From: Desulfovibrio sp.
GTDB taxonomy: Bacteria; Desulfobacterota; Desulfovibrionia; Desulfovibrionales; Desulfovibrionaceae
Reading direction: 5' to 3'
DNA length: 33,840 nucleotides
Assembly: GCA_031280915.1 (NCBI GenBank)
Contig: JAITGC010000094.1
Span: 1-33,840 of the forward strand
Positions 7,116 to 15,577 of the stretch are shown here, piece after piece (position 1 is the stretch's first letter; every line of letters begins with the position of its first letter). Position numbers and translations under genes: made by a program. The notes under the pieces were generated by a model. That model saw nothing but the letters and a program-made list of their open reading frames with translations, ran no database searches and was not told where the DNA came from.

Positions 7116-7904
7116 TCACCTCTTCAAGTCCTGCTGCTGAAATATGTCGTCCGCAAGTTCCCGGTTGTAATCAATCTCCCTGATTTCCATGAGCGTCTCG
7201 GAACCGCTTGCCGGCGTTCGCATACGCTGCCGGGTGGATGTCCAAATGCCCTGAATCTCCTTATAGCCGCCGAAGACCAGCTCCTTGGCCTGATTGGCGG
7301 ATTTGTCATAATAATCAATTTTCGCGGGGAGAGAGATGTCCTTGCGCACCCAGATTCGCCGTTTGAGATAATTTGTCTTGTCAGGAAGAACCGGCGCGGC
7401 CTCAATCACATGGCAGTCAATGCCGCCGAGTTTTTCATCGCCAAGATACGTGTACGTATCCTCGTCCACTTCGCGTTTTGACATATCCTCATTGGCGTAA
7501 TCGCTTCTCATGAAGGAACCTTTCTTGCCGCCGCCGCTCAGCCGCCGCACCATTGCTTCCGCAGGCATGAAGATCCACATGTCGTCATCTTTCCGGATGT
7601 CCTTATATGTCCAGGTCAAATAGGCTGTATCACGGACATCAGACGGCTCCAGGAAACGGATTAACTGCTTTTCGCCGTCAGGATATTTTTTCTTCCGGAT
7701 AGTCATGTGCCTGAGCAATTGCTGATTACCGCGGGTAACAAGCATAATTGTCGTCATGGAGGATGTGGAGCTGACATCGACCTGCTCCACCTTAAGGGCA
7801 ATATCGCGGCCATTAAGAGCATATCCATCTGTGGCCCAGACCGTCGATACGAACAGGCAGAGGCAATAAAAAAAGTACTTCTTGCAGGTAAAAATTCCTT
7901 TCAT
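7116..7904 (-). CDS. Outer membrane lipoprotein-sorting (LolA-like, PF17131-type) protein
   Basis: The 262-residue secreted protein has a basic N-terminus and hydrophobic signal (YFFYCLCLFVSTVWATDGYA), cleaved before LNGRDIA. The body has the LolA-like periplasmic features RGNQQLLRHMTIR, WTYKDIRKDDDMWIFMPA, KGSFMRSDYANEDM and GIDCHVIEAAP seen in the outer membrane lipoprotein-sorting family. These proteins commonly sit beside an HAE3-type RND transporter and a DUF1302 barrel, probably forming a lipid-handling export path. Here the RND gene is at 18120 and the barrel at 32004, so the trio surrounds the biosynthetic genes. Start 7904 is chosen for its AAAGGAG site. Function is inferred from family association. 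Confidence 0.8.
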   Translation of the reverse strand: MKGIFTCKKYFFYCLCLFVSTVWATDGYALNGRDIALKVEQVDVSSTSSMTTIMLVTRGNQQLLRHMTIRKKKYPDGEKQLIRFLEPSDVRDTAYLTWTYKDIRKDDDMWIFMPAEAMVRRLSGGGKKGSFMRSDYANEDMSKREVDEDTYTYLGDEKLGGIDCHVIEAAPVLPDKTNYLKRRIWVRKDISLPAKIDYYDKSANQAKELVFGGYKEIQGIWTSTRQRMRTPASGSETLMEIREIDYNRELADDIFQQQDLKR

Positions 7905-7979
7905 GGCGTCTCCTTTCTGCAGCAAACAGTCAGAGTCTTTTAACTTTGGAGAGGCTCTGTCCGGTTTTTAACGGCGATC

Positions 7980-8012
7980 GGCATCCGTTGCCCGAAGGGG
8001 CTTACGGATGCC
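7980..8012. terminator. Hairpin between PPTase and lolA-like genes
   Basis: GGCATCCGT (7980-7988) and ACGGATGCC (8004-8012) form a perfect 9-base-pair stem, with an additional CCC/GGG pair inside. It lies downstream of the minus-strand phosphopantetheinyl transferase. No T run follows directly, so it may instead stabilise the transcript or separate the two genes. Confidence 0.4.
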
Positions 8013-8058
8013 TATCCCTTGCGGGAAGTAAATTTCGCCTGCGCCCCACAGGGCGGCG

Positions 8059-8103
8059 GCAAGGCGAACTTGCCTCGCCGTCAAGCAGGCATTTCACGGT
8101 GAA
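8059..8103 (+). repeat. 45-bp repeat, copy 1
   Basis: This stretch, starting GCAAGGCGAACTTGCC and ending CATTTCACGGTGAA, matches 15756-15800 at 40 of 45 positions. Both contain CGCCGTCAAGCA and form a small stem around CGCCGTC. This copy spans the 3' end of the PPTase gene; the second lies in the receptor leader. Confidence 0.6.
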
Positions 8104-8870
8104 TATGCCTCAAGCCCGGAGGCAATCCGGTCGATTCCGGGGAAACAGGCTACAGCGGCAACGTAACCCGCCCACGGTTCCCAATCTGACACGAAATAAT
8201 TTTCGGCGCTCAACAGTCTCCCGGTCAGATATTTCAGCGCGGCAGGCTGCAGAGCGTGGGCAAGGCCCTTCCCCGAGGCCTTGCCGATGGCCTCGCGGCA
8301 GACCCAGCAGCGCGCGAAGGCGTGTTCGGGCCGCGGCGAACTGTTGATCCATATTCGCTCACCGGGCGAAAACCAGCGCTCGGCGATATGTTCGGCTTCC
8401 GGCAGGCTGCGTACAGGCTCAACATCAATACCCACGGGATATCCTTTGCAAAAGGCAAACAGGGCCGCGTCTTCGGCATGGCTTAAATTAAAATGCAATT
8501 CCTGCCGGGGAAGAAAGGGCTTTCCTTCAGGCGTGTACTCCATATGTACCCGCCCAGGTTCCGCCTCCAGATACCAGGCGAGCAAAATCCGCAATATTCC
8601 ATGAATTCGGGCATAGCGGGAGCGGGTCTTCTTATCTGCAAAGGCGTTCATGCGTTGGCGTTCCCCATCCGAAAGGAATTTCGCCGCGTCCGCGGGCGTC
8701 CAGCCCGTCCTGACCGTCCACACGTCAACATCAATGCCCCCATCAAGGGCGGCCAAGCCTCCATGCCGTCGGTTTCCAGACGCTGCCGGCCGAATGTCCG
8801 CGCTGGCCCGACGGGTGAAAAAGTGCGGCGCTCCTTGACCAGTTGGAAATGATCGAGGCGGAATTTCCAT
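8094..8870 (-). CDS. Sfp-type 4'-phosphopantetheinyl transferase
   Basis: The 259-residue protein carries the Sfp/EntD signatures: GIDVEPVRS (magnesium-binding region) and WVCREAIGKASGKGL (W-x2-(K/R)EA-x2-K-x-G). Upstream are LSDGERQRMNAF and the FNLSHAEDAALFAF segment that follows the first core motif. Such enzymes move phosphopantetheine from CoA to carrier domains, here most likely those of the megasynthase at 9204. The start is uncertain: ATG codons at 8891 and 8870 lie on or next to a Fur-like site with no good ribosome site, while recognisable similarity begins only near residue 45 (DVDVWTVR). A later non-ATG start is therefore possible. The Fur-like site implies iron-dependent expression. 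Confidence 0.88.
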   Translation of the reverse strand: MEIPPRSFPTGQGAPHFFTRRASADIRPAASGNRRHGGLAALDGGIDVDVWTVRTGWTPADAAKFLSDGERQRMNAFADKKTRSRYARIHGILRILLAWYLEAEPGRVHMEYTPEGKPFLPRQELHFNLSHAEDAALFAFCKGYPVGIDVEPVRSLPEAEHIAERWFSPGERIWINSSPRPEHAFARCWVCREAIGKASGKGLAHALQPAALKYLTGRLLSAENYFVSDWEPWAGYVAAVACFPGIDRIASGLEAYSP

Positions 8871-8889
8871 GAAGTTGACATTTAATTTC
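8871..8889. promoter_or_regulatory. Fur-box-like site 1 (PPTase)
   Basis: GAAGTTGACATTTAATTTC matches the classical 19-base Fur box (GATAATGATAATCATTATC) at 11 of 19 positions. It is part of a wider palindrome, ATGAAGTT-GACATTT-AATTTCAT (8869-8891). The same TTGACATT core occurs at 9121 and 15595. It overlaps the annotated start region of the minus-strand PPTase. Confidence 0.5.
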
Positions 8890-8967
8890 ATTTTATAACT
8901 ATGGACAAAAGCCGTTCCCCTGTCAAATTCGAAAAGGGTCGTGCCCGGCGGGGAGAGGGGAGGGCTG

Positions 8968-8992
8968 TTGTAAAATAAATGATATATTACAA
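8968..8992. promoter_or_regulatory. AT-rich palindrome, candidate operator
   Basis: TTGTAAAATA and TATATTACAA flank AATGA; the arms match at 9 of 10 positions. It lies mid-way in the divergent control region, separate from the Fur-like sites. It could be the site of an AraC- or TetR-type regulator. I found no second copy in the window. Confidence 0.4.
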
Positions 8993-9120
8993 TAAGTTGT
9001 GTATATTATTCGGTATTGATGCAAGGAGTGGATCGTCTGATTTTGAGTCCAGATGCAAAAAAAAGATACGCAAATGCAAGCATGGATGGGGGCAGAAGGT
9101 TAGTTGTTTAGTCTCATATT

Positions 9121-9139
9121 GAAATTGACATTCATTTTT
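9121..9139. promoter_or_regulatory. Fur-box-like site 2 (megasynthase)
   Basis: GAAATTGACATTCATTTTT matches the classical Fur box at 13 of 19 positions and is identical over all 19 bases to the site at 15595-15613. It ends 64 bases before the megasynthase start, and TTGACA within it could serve as the -35 element, a typical repressor arrangement. Confidence 0.6.
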
Positions 9140-9203
9140 AATTTGGCAGTATTGAAAATATAATGGCCGTCGTTGGACAGCCAAACAGATTTGTGAGGCA
9201 GGT

Positions 9204-12200
9204 ATGCTTTTTGAGCCAAAACGGCCGCTGGAGCCGGAGACTACTTCGGAAAACCATCAGGTGCCCGGGGCAATGGGAGAAGCGCCTCTGTCAGGCGTCC
9301 TTAATGATATTTTAAGGGAGACTGCGGCTCGTTACCCGGATCACGGCGTCTTTTTTGTGGGGTCCGGCGAGCGCGAGAGCGCCTTTCAGGGATATGCCGA
9401 GATGCTGGCCTGCGCCCAAAAAATGGCCCATGTGTTGTACCGCAGGGGTCTGAAGCCCGGCTCTCCGCTCATACTTTCCGTGGATTTTTCTCAAGATTTT
9501 TTGGGGATATTCTGGGGTTGCCTGTTCAGCGGCGTGCTGCCGGCCCCCCTGGCTCATATGCGTACGCCGCAGGCCGCGTCCATGGAAGCCCGGAAAATTT
9601 ATCACGTCTGGCAGTTGACGAAAGCGCCAGTGGTGGCGGACAGCAGCAATGAGCGCTGCTTTTCCGTGCTGCAAGAGCTTTTCAGCGGCACAGGGGCGCA
9701 AATCCTGTCCGCCCAGGAACTGCTGGCCGAGGCGGCCATTACCGACTACCAGAACACAGACAGCTATACCCCGCAGCATGACGATACGGCAATCCTGCAA
9801 TTTTCGTCCGGGAGCACCGGATTGCCCAAGGGGGCGCGTCTGACGCACAGAAATCTCATGGCCAACATCAAGGCCCTGCAGATTATTGAAGGAGCCGTTC
9901 CGGGAGACTGCATGGTTTCCTGGCTCCCCTATTTTCACGACTTCGGCCTTTTCGGATGCCATCTCATGCCGCTCCTGGCCGGAATGAATCAGGTCAAGAT
10001 GGATCCGTTCCTGTTTGCCCAGCGCCCTTTCCTGTGGATGGAAATGGTTCATGAACATGGCGCCGCCATAACATCCGCCACCAACACGGGTATTGAGCAT
10101 TTGTGCGCATATGTGGAATTGCGCGGCAACCGCCTGCCCAAGGTGGATCTTTCCTGCCTCAGGGTATGGACAGTCGGCGCGGAGATGGTTTCAGCGGATT
10201 CCTGCCGAAAATTGCAGGATCTCCTGGCCCCCATGGGGCTGGCCAGGGATATACTGATGCCCGGTTATGGCCTTACTGAAACGACCCTTGTGGCGACTTG
10301 CCATCCACGCGGCACTCCTGTGAAAAGATATGAAGTCAATCGTAAGGCGATGGTGGATGAGGGCAGGATCATCTTCGAGCCGGACGAAAAAGCGGCCGCT
10401 GCCTTTACCAGCGTGGGCAAGGCCGTGCCCTACTGCCAAGTGCGCGTGGTCGATGAACGGGGCGAATCGCTCGGTCCCTGCCGTGTCGGTGAAGTGGAGG
10501 TGCAGGGAGATAACGTAATCGCGGATTATTACCACAACCCGGAAGCCACCGGGGCCTCTTTTAATGAAGGCTGGTTCCGCACCGGCGACATGGGTTTTGT
10601 GGATGCCGAAGGCGATGTGTGCATTGTGGGCCGCTACAAGGAGATCATTATTGTAAGAGGGCAGAATTATTATCCGGCCGATATTGAAAACATGGCTCTG
10701 GCAGGCATGGAAAAATCATTCCGCCTTGTGGTGGCCTGCGGAGCATTTGACCCCGCTGAAGGGCGGGAACTGATTCTGCTGTTTTACATCCCGGCCAAGA
10801 AAAACGCCGGAGAAGAAATCATTCCGTTGCTGCAACGGATGAATGAACAAATATCGAGCCTGGCCGGATTCGGCATCGATCGTTTTATCAGCATGCGCCA
10901 GAACGATATTCCACGCACATCCAGCGGCAAGGTCATACGGGCCGAACTGGTCAGGGATTATCTGCGGGGGCGTTTTGATGACATGGTCACGCCATGCGCG
11001 CCGCCAATGCCTCAAAAGGGGACGGTCCTCTCATCTTTTAATCATGAGCGGATTGTTTCGGAGGTGTGGAGTTCGGTTTTGGATCTTCCGCCGGAAACCG
11101 TTGAAAGCGGCAGAAATCTTTTCAGGCTCGGCGGAGATTCCATACGCGCCATGCGCATCCAGGCCAGGCTTGAGGAAATTTATCGCGCGAGAATGGAAAG
11201 TAACTTCTGCTACCTTTACCCCACTTTCCAACAGCAGGTGCACTATTTTCACACCCGTGATTTCAGCATTGAGCCTCCTCAGAACGAACTTGAGGCCATT
11301 CTCCAGAAGATTGCCGCTTCCGCCCTCGGCAGGAAAAATGAGAGCGTCGGGGTCAGCGCCGATCTCATGTCCATGTTTGGGGACATGGGGCAGATATTCT
11401 CCCTGAGCGAGTCCGTCAGGGAAGTTTTCCCTGCTGTTGAAGTGGGGCAGGAATTCCTCAAGCTCACTACCATACGGGATATGGCGAATTATCTCTGGCC
11501 GCGCGTTTTCCCCGACAAAGCCGGCGGGGACGGAGACGAATACTTCCCTCTGATGCATTTTCAGGAAACGCTGTATTTCCACAGAAAAGGCTTTGTGCGG
11601 GATGAGCCGAGCGGTTTGAGCTGCTACATCTACCTCAATGCCCGCATGGAATGCGCCCTGGACAGAGATTTATTCGACAGGGCCTTCAATTATGTCATCC
11701 AGCGCCATCCCATCATGCGCGCCGTTATCGATGAAGGCGGAGACAAGCCCCGTTTTCGCGTTCTACGGTCTTTGCCGGAATTCAAGGCGCGTCATGTGGA
11801 CGCCCCGGGGCTTTCCCAGGAGGAGAGGCGGGAGTACATGCTCAAACGCGGCCTTGAACTCAATGACTATCGGTTTGACCTCACAAAGTGGCCGCTTTTT
11901 TTCTGCGAAGTGACAAGATTTGATGAAGATTCGTATCTTTTCGCCATGAACATTGACCACATGCTTGTGGACGGCTTCAGCTACATGCAGGTTTTTGACG
12001 AATTGTTCAATACGTATGATCGTATGGCAAGAGGGGCGGAATGGGAACTGCCCGCTGCGGATATGACCTTCGGGGATTATGTGCGGATAGAAAATATCAG
12101 GCGGCGGACCCAGGAATATAAAAAAGCCATGGATTTTCAGCTTGAACTGTTTAAAGAGCTGCCGGCAAAAGCGCAATTGCCCTCAAAGCAAAATCCGGCC

Positions 12201-15200
12201 ATGCTCAAAGAGGTGCAATTTGATACATTTTATCAGGAAATACGCCCCGAGATCATTGAATCGCTCAACATTGTGGCGGGCCGGGAAGAAATCAGCCTCA
12301 ATTCCCTTCTTCTGGCCGCATATTTCAAGCTTGTAAACATCTGGACAGGGCAGTACGACCTGATCATCAACATGCCCGTTTTCAACCGCGAGCAGTATTT
12401 TGCCGGCGCCAGGAAGACTGTCGGAAGTTTCATCGACATATTCCCCGTTCGCCTGCAGACCAGGTATCGCGAGCCTGTCATCGCCATTGCCCGCAAGGCG
12501 GAAGCCTTTACCAGAAAACTTCTGGAAGTGCCCGTGTCGTCCATTGAACTCTCCAGGAAGCTTTTCAGCGGCCAGGGGCAGAAGGCCACGTCAATGAGTT
12601 CCATCATTTTCAGCAATTCCATCGGGATGTACGCGGGCGAAGTAAGCGGCATGCAGACTGTGCGGCTGGATACGCCGGAGTTCCGCACAGGCGCGCCGGG
12701 CACCTATCTGGACCTTGTCATATATGATTACCGCGTCCGCCGGAACGCCGATGACGTGTACTATTTCAACTGGAACTATATCCGCGGCCTGTTCGACAGG
12801 GAGTTTATCAAAACCCTGGCCTCGCAATATCAGGAATTGCTGGGGGAAATCATTCGTCAGGCGGAAGAAGAAAAGCCGGAATTCCGCGGGGATGCCATCA
12901 TACCCCCGGCCTATGGCGAATTGTTGGCAGAGGTCAATGATACCGGCGCGGAAATTCCCGATGCCGCGTTACATACTTTGATCGAAAAACAGGCGTCACT
13001 GACACCGGACGGATTGGCCCTGACTTGTGAAGAAAGAAAGCTTACCTATCACCAATTCAACGCCGAGGCGGACAACCTCGCGGGACGTCTTGCGGCCCTG
13101 GGGCTTGGGCCGGGGCGGTTCGCGGCCCTTTATCTTCCGCGCAGTCCGGAAATGCTCATCGGACAGTTGGCGATCATGAAAGCCGGCGGGGCTTATCTGC
13201 CCCTGGACATGGATTTTCCAAAAGAACGGATCGCCTATATACTGGAAGATTCAGGCGCCGAACTGCTTTTGACGACTTCCCATTGCCTGTCCCGGCTGGA
13301 GGATATGCCCGCGCGCATTGCCAAAATCCTGGTTGTCAACCGGGATGCGTCGGAAAACGACGTGCCGGCCTCCCTCAAAGGCAAGGTCATGACGCCTTCG
13401 GAAACATGCCGGGAAGGCGGCGGAGTTGCCGGCGCGGCGCAAGCGGGCGCCCATGATCCCGCCTACATGATTTATACTTCGGGTTCGACGGGAAAACCCA
13501 AGGGCGTTAAAATTTCCCACCGCAACATAGTTAATTTCCTCACCTGGGTGAAAGAGGAAGTCGGCATTGCGCGGGAGGATCGCCTGGCCCTCGTCACCTC
13601 ATATGCCTTCGACATGACCATGACCAGCAACTGGGTTCCTTTCCTGTGCGGCGCTTCCCTGCATATTCTGGATGAGGAAAAAACACGGGATGCGGGCAAT
13701 CTTCTGAAATTTATCAGCGACACGGACATTACCTTTCTCAACGTCACCCCGTCACACCTTTCCCTGCTGGCGGGCGCCAGGGATTATCTCGGCGCCGCGG
13801 CGCCGCCCATGCGTGACGGTATGCGGATTATGCTCGGCGGCGAACTTATCAATGTCCAGGACCTTAATCTCTGGCTCAAATACTGCCCCACGCACCGCTT
13901 TATCAATGAATACGGCCCCACAGAGGCGACAGTGGCCTCCACCTGGTTCCCCATTCCGGTGGGCGAGAACGGCACGGTGGAGATACAGGGCGTTCCCATC
14001 GGCAAGCCCGTTTACAATACGCAGGTATATGTGCTCAACGAATACAGGGAACTTTGCATGCCGGGCGTGGCGGGTGAGCTTTACATTGGAGGAGAAGGGG
14101 TCGCTCTGGGCTATCGCGACAAACCGGAGAAAAACGCCTGGAGCTTTGTGGAAAGTCCCTTTAAGCCCGGTTGCCTCCTGTATCGCACAGGGGATGTCGT
14201 GCGTATGCGTGAGGACGGCAATATTGAATTTCTCGGGCGTGAGGATCATCAGATTAACCTCCGGGGATATCGCATAGAAGCCGGTGAGATAGAAAGCGTC
14301 ATGAGAGAATATCCCGGCGTCGCGGAGGCTGTTGTCGTCGCCCGGAAGGACGCCTCCGGCGGCATGATTCTCGTGGCGTTTTATACAGGCCGCGAGGCAA
14401 ATGTCCGGGATATGCGCTCCTGGCTCGGAAGCCGCCTGCCCGAGTATATGACGCCGGCGCATTTCGAATTTCTGCATGAAATGCCCGCGACAGCCAGCGG
14501 CAAACTCGACAGAAACGCTCTTCCCCAGGTGACTGTGGAGTCCGGCAGGCAAGGCCTGGCGGCGGTTCCCCCGAAAACCGCGCTGGAAAAACGCATCGTC
14601 GGGGTATGGGAGGATGTCCTGGGCATTACCGGACTCGGCATTACCGACAACTTCTGGGATGTGGGCGGCGACTCCCTCAAGGCCATGCGCCTGATCGTCC
14701 GCATGAAGAAGGAAGGCTTTATTGATTTCGGCTTGCGCGAGGCCTTTGAATACCAGACCGTCGCCTCCATTGCGGAGCGCATTCAGCGTCCCTCATCCGC
14801 AGCGGAACAGCATTGCCCTTCAGCGGCGGAAGCGGTTCTGGTCGAACTTGCCTCCCCGAAGGAGGCCGGAGCGCGGCTGCTGTGCCTGCCTTACGCCTGC
14901 GGCAACCCCGCCATGTACCGCGAACTCGGCGGGCTGCTGGCCGGCGTCTGCGCGGTGTCGGCGGTCAATCTGCCGGGACACGGCGGCGCGGGTGAAGCCC
15001 TTGCCTCAATATATCAGTCGGCGGACATCTGCGTGGAGCATATCTCCCATCGCGATGGCGATGCGCCGCTCGTCCTGTTGGGGTACTCCTTTGGGGGCTA
15101 TGTCGCCTACGAACTTGCAAGGCGTCTTGAGAAAGCCGGGAAGCCGGCCGCCGGCCTGATCCTGGTGGCCTGCCCTCCGCCGGGGGTGACAGGCGGCCTG

Positions 15201-15572
15201 AAGGCGATCACTGAAAGCACTGATGAGGAAATCATCAGATATTCCCGTGAGGTTTACAACTATGACTTCAGCGTTATGACGCCTGCCGAGCGGGAGAAAT
15301 ATATCCGGACCCTCCGCGCCGATACCAGGGCCATGCTCGAGTACGTTTTCAACGGGATCCCTGTCTCCACGCCCGTGTTGAATATTGTGGGCAATGGAGA
15401 GGAGGAAAAGGAACTGCTCACGAAAATGGCCGCATGGGACAACGTATGCGCTTCGGTGCGGCATTGTCGGATTGACGGCGCGCATATGCTCATCAAAACG
15501 CATCCGGGATCGTTGGCGGCCGAAATTCGGACATTCATCGCAAGAAAACCGCCCGGTGAAAATCCCGTCTGA
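9204..15572 (+). CDS. FAAL-NRPS megasynthase: FAAL-carrier-(degenerate carrier)-C-A-PCP-TE
   Basis: The 2122-residue enzyme has, in order: a fatty acyl-AMP ligase-like domain (about 25-600; FSSGSTGLPKG near 200, WLPYFHDFGLFG near 240, YGLTETT near 355); a carrier with LGGDS, Ser646; a second carrier-like segment (about 690-760) whose serine position is Met728 (MFGDM); a condensation domain (about 775-1215) with D918-H919-xxx-D923-G924; an adenylation domain (about 1245-1770; YTSGSTGKPKG from 1424, EYGPTE, LLYRTGD); a PCP with VGGDS, Ser1824; and a C-terminal thioesterase (GYSFGG, Ser1962; GAHM, His2094). Predicted chemistry: activate a fatty acid, load it, condense it with one amino acid, release by hydrolysis. 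The adenylation pocket reads roughly D-M-T-N-I-L-E-V-A-(K), closest by eye to Asn/Asp codes. The FAAL call (rather than CoA ligase) is inferred from the absence of a CoA context and the fused carrier. Confidence 0.9.
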   Translation: MLFEPKRPLEPETTSENHQVPGAMGEAPLSGVLNDILRETAARYPDHGVFFVGSGERESAFQGYAEMLACAQKMAHVLYRRGLKPGSPLILSVDFSQDFLGIFWGCLFSGVLPAPLAHMRTPQAASMEARKIYHVWQLTKAPVVADSSNERCFSVLQELFSGTGAQILSAQELLAEAAITDYQNTDSYTPQHDDTAILQFSSGSTGLPKGARLTHRNLMANIKALQIIEGAVPGDCMVSWLPYFHDFGLFGCHLMPLLAGMNQVKMDPFLFAQRPFLWMEMVHEHGAAITSATNTGIEHLCAYVELRGNRLPKVDLSCLRVWTVGAEMVSADSCRKLQDLLAPMGLARDILMPGYGLTETTLVATCHPRGTPVKRYEVNRKAMVDEGRIIFEPDEKAAAAFTSVGKAVPYCQVRVVDERGESLGPCRVGEVEVQGDNVIADYYHNPEATGASFNEGWFRTGDMGFVDAEGDVCIVGRYKEIIIVRGQNYYPADIENMALAGMEKSFRLVVACGAFDPAEGRELILLFYIPAKKNAGEEIIPLLQRMNEQISSLAGFGIDRFISMRQNDIPRTSSGKVIRAELVRDYLRGRFDDMVTPCAPPMPQKGTVLSSFNHERIVSEVWSSVLDLPPETVESGRNLFRLGGDSIRAMRIQARLEEIYRARMESNFCYLYPTFQQQVHYFHTRDFSIEPPQNELEAILQKIAASALGRKNESVGVSADLMSMFGDMGQIFSLSESVREVFPAVEVGQEFLKLTTIRDMANYLWPRVFPDKAGGDGDEYFPLMHFQETLYFHRKGFVRDEPSGLSCYIYLNARMECALDRDLFDRAFNYVIQRHPIMRAVIDEGGDKPRFRVLRSLPEFKARHVDAPGLSQEERREYMLKRGLELNDYRFDLTKWPLFFCEVTRFDEDSYLFAMNIDHMLVDGFSYMQVFDELFNTYDRMARGAEWELPAADMTFGDYVRIENIRRRTQEYKKAMDFQLELFKELPAKAQLPSKQNPAMLKEVQFDTFYQEIRPEIIESLNIVAGREEISLNSLLLAAYFKLVNIWTGQYDLIINMPVFNREQYFAGARKTVGSFIDIFPVRLQTRYREPVIAIARKAEAFTRKLLEVPVSSIELSRKLFSGQGQKATSMSSIIFSNSIGMYAGEVSGMQTVRLDTPEFRTGAPGTYLDLVIYDYRVRRNADDVYYFNWNYIRGLFDREFIKTLASQYQELLGEIIRQAEEEKPEFRGDAIIPPAYGELLAEVNDTGAEIPDAALHTLIEKQASLTPDGLALTCEERKLTYHQFNAEADNLAGRLAALGLGPGRFAALYLPRSPEMLIGQLAIMKAGGAYLPLDMDFPKERIAYILEDSGAELLLTTSHCLSRLEDMPARIAKILVVNRDASENDVPASLKGKVMTPSETCREGGGVAGAAQAGAHDPAYMIYTSGSTGKPKGVKISHRNIVNFLTWVKEEVGIAREDRLALVTSYAFDMTMTSNWVPFLCGASLHILDEEKTRDAGNLLKFISDTDITFLNVTPSHLSLLAGARDYLGAAAPPMRDGMRIMLGGELINVQDLNLWLKYCPTHRFINEYGPTEATVASTWFPIPVGENGTVEIQGVPIGKPVYNTQVYVLNEYRELCMPGVAGELYIGGEGVALGYRDKPEKNAWSFVESPFKPGCLLYRTGDVVRMREDGNIEFLGREDHQINLRGYRIEAGEIESVMREYPGVAEAVVVARKDASGGMILVAFYTGREANVRDMRSWLGSRLPEYMTPAHFEFLHEMPATASGKLDRNALPQVTVESGRQGLAAVPPKTALEKRIVGVWEDVLGITGLGITDNFWDVGGDSLKAMRLIVRMKKEGFIDFGLREAFEYQTVASIAERIQRPSSAAEQHCPSAAEAVLVELASPKEAGARLLCLPYACGNPAMYRELGGLLAGVCAVSAVNLPGHGGAGEALASIYQSADICVEHISHRDGDAPLVLLGYSFGGYVAYELARRLEKAGKPAAGLILVACPPPGVTGGLKAITESTDEEIIRYSREVYNYDFSVMTPAEREKYIRTLRADTRAMLEYVFNGIPVSTPVLNIVGNGEEEKELLTKMAAWDNVCASVRHCRIDGAHMLIKTHPGSLAAEIRTFIARKPPGENPV

Positions 15573-15577
15573 GGGGC

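Larger units (their letters stand above)
8892..9203. promoter_or_regulatory. Divergent PPTase/megasynthase control region
   Basis: The region is clearly more AT-rich than its surroundings and has no supported gene. It contains a near-perfect 25-base palindrome (8968-8992), a Fur-like site (9121-9139), TTGACA at 9125-9130 as a possible -35 box overlapping that site, and a GAGGCAGG ribosome site before ATG 9204. It probably drives both the PPTase and the megasynthase. Confidence 0.55.

Noticed and set aside
8875-8903. A sigma-70 promoter on the plus strand at TTGACA 8875
   Set aside because: No -10 box at suitable spacing follows; the TTGACA is better explained as part of the repeated Fur-like site.
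9204-15572. A yersiniabactin- or pyochelin-type pathway
   Set aside because: There is no cyclisation domain, salicylate synthase or methyltransferase, and the loading domain looks like a FAAL; only the transport genes resemble that system.
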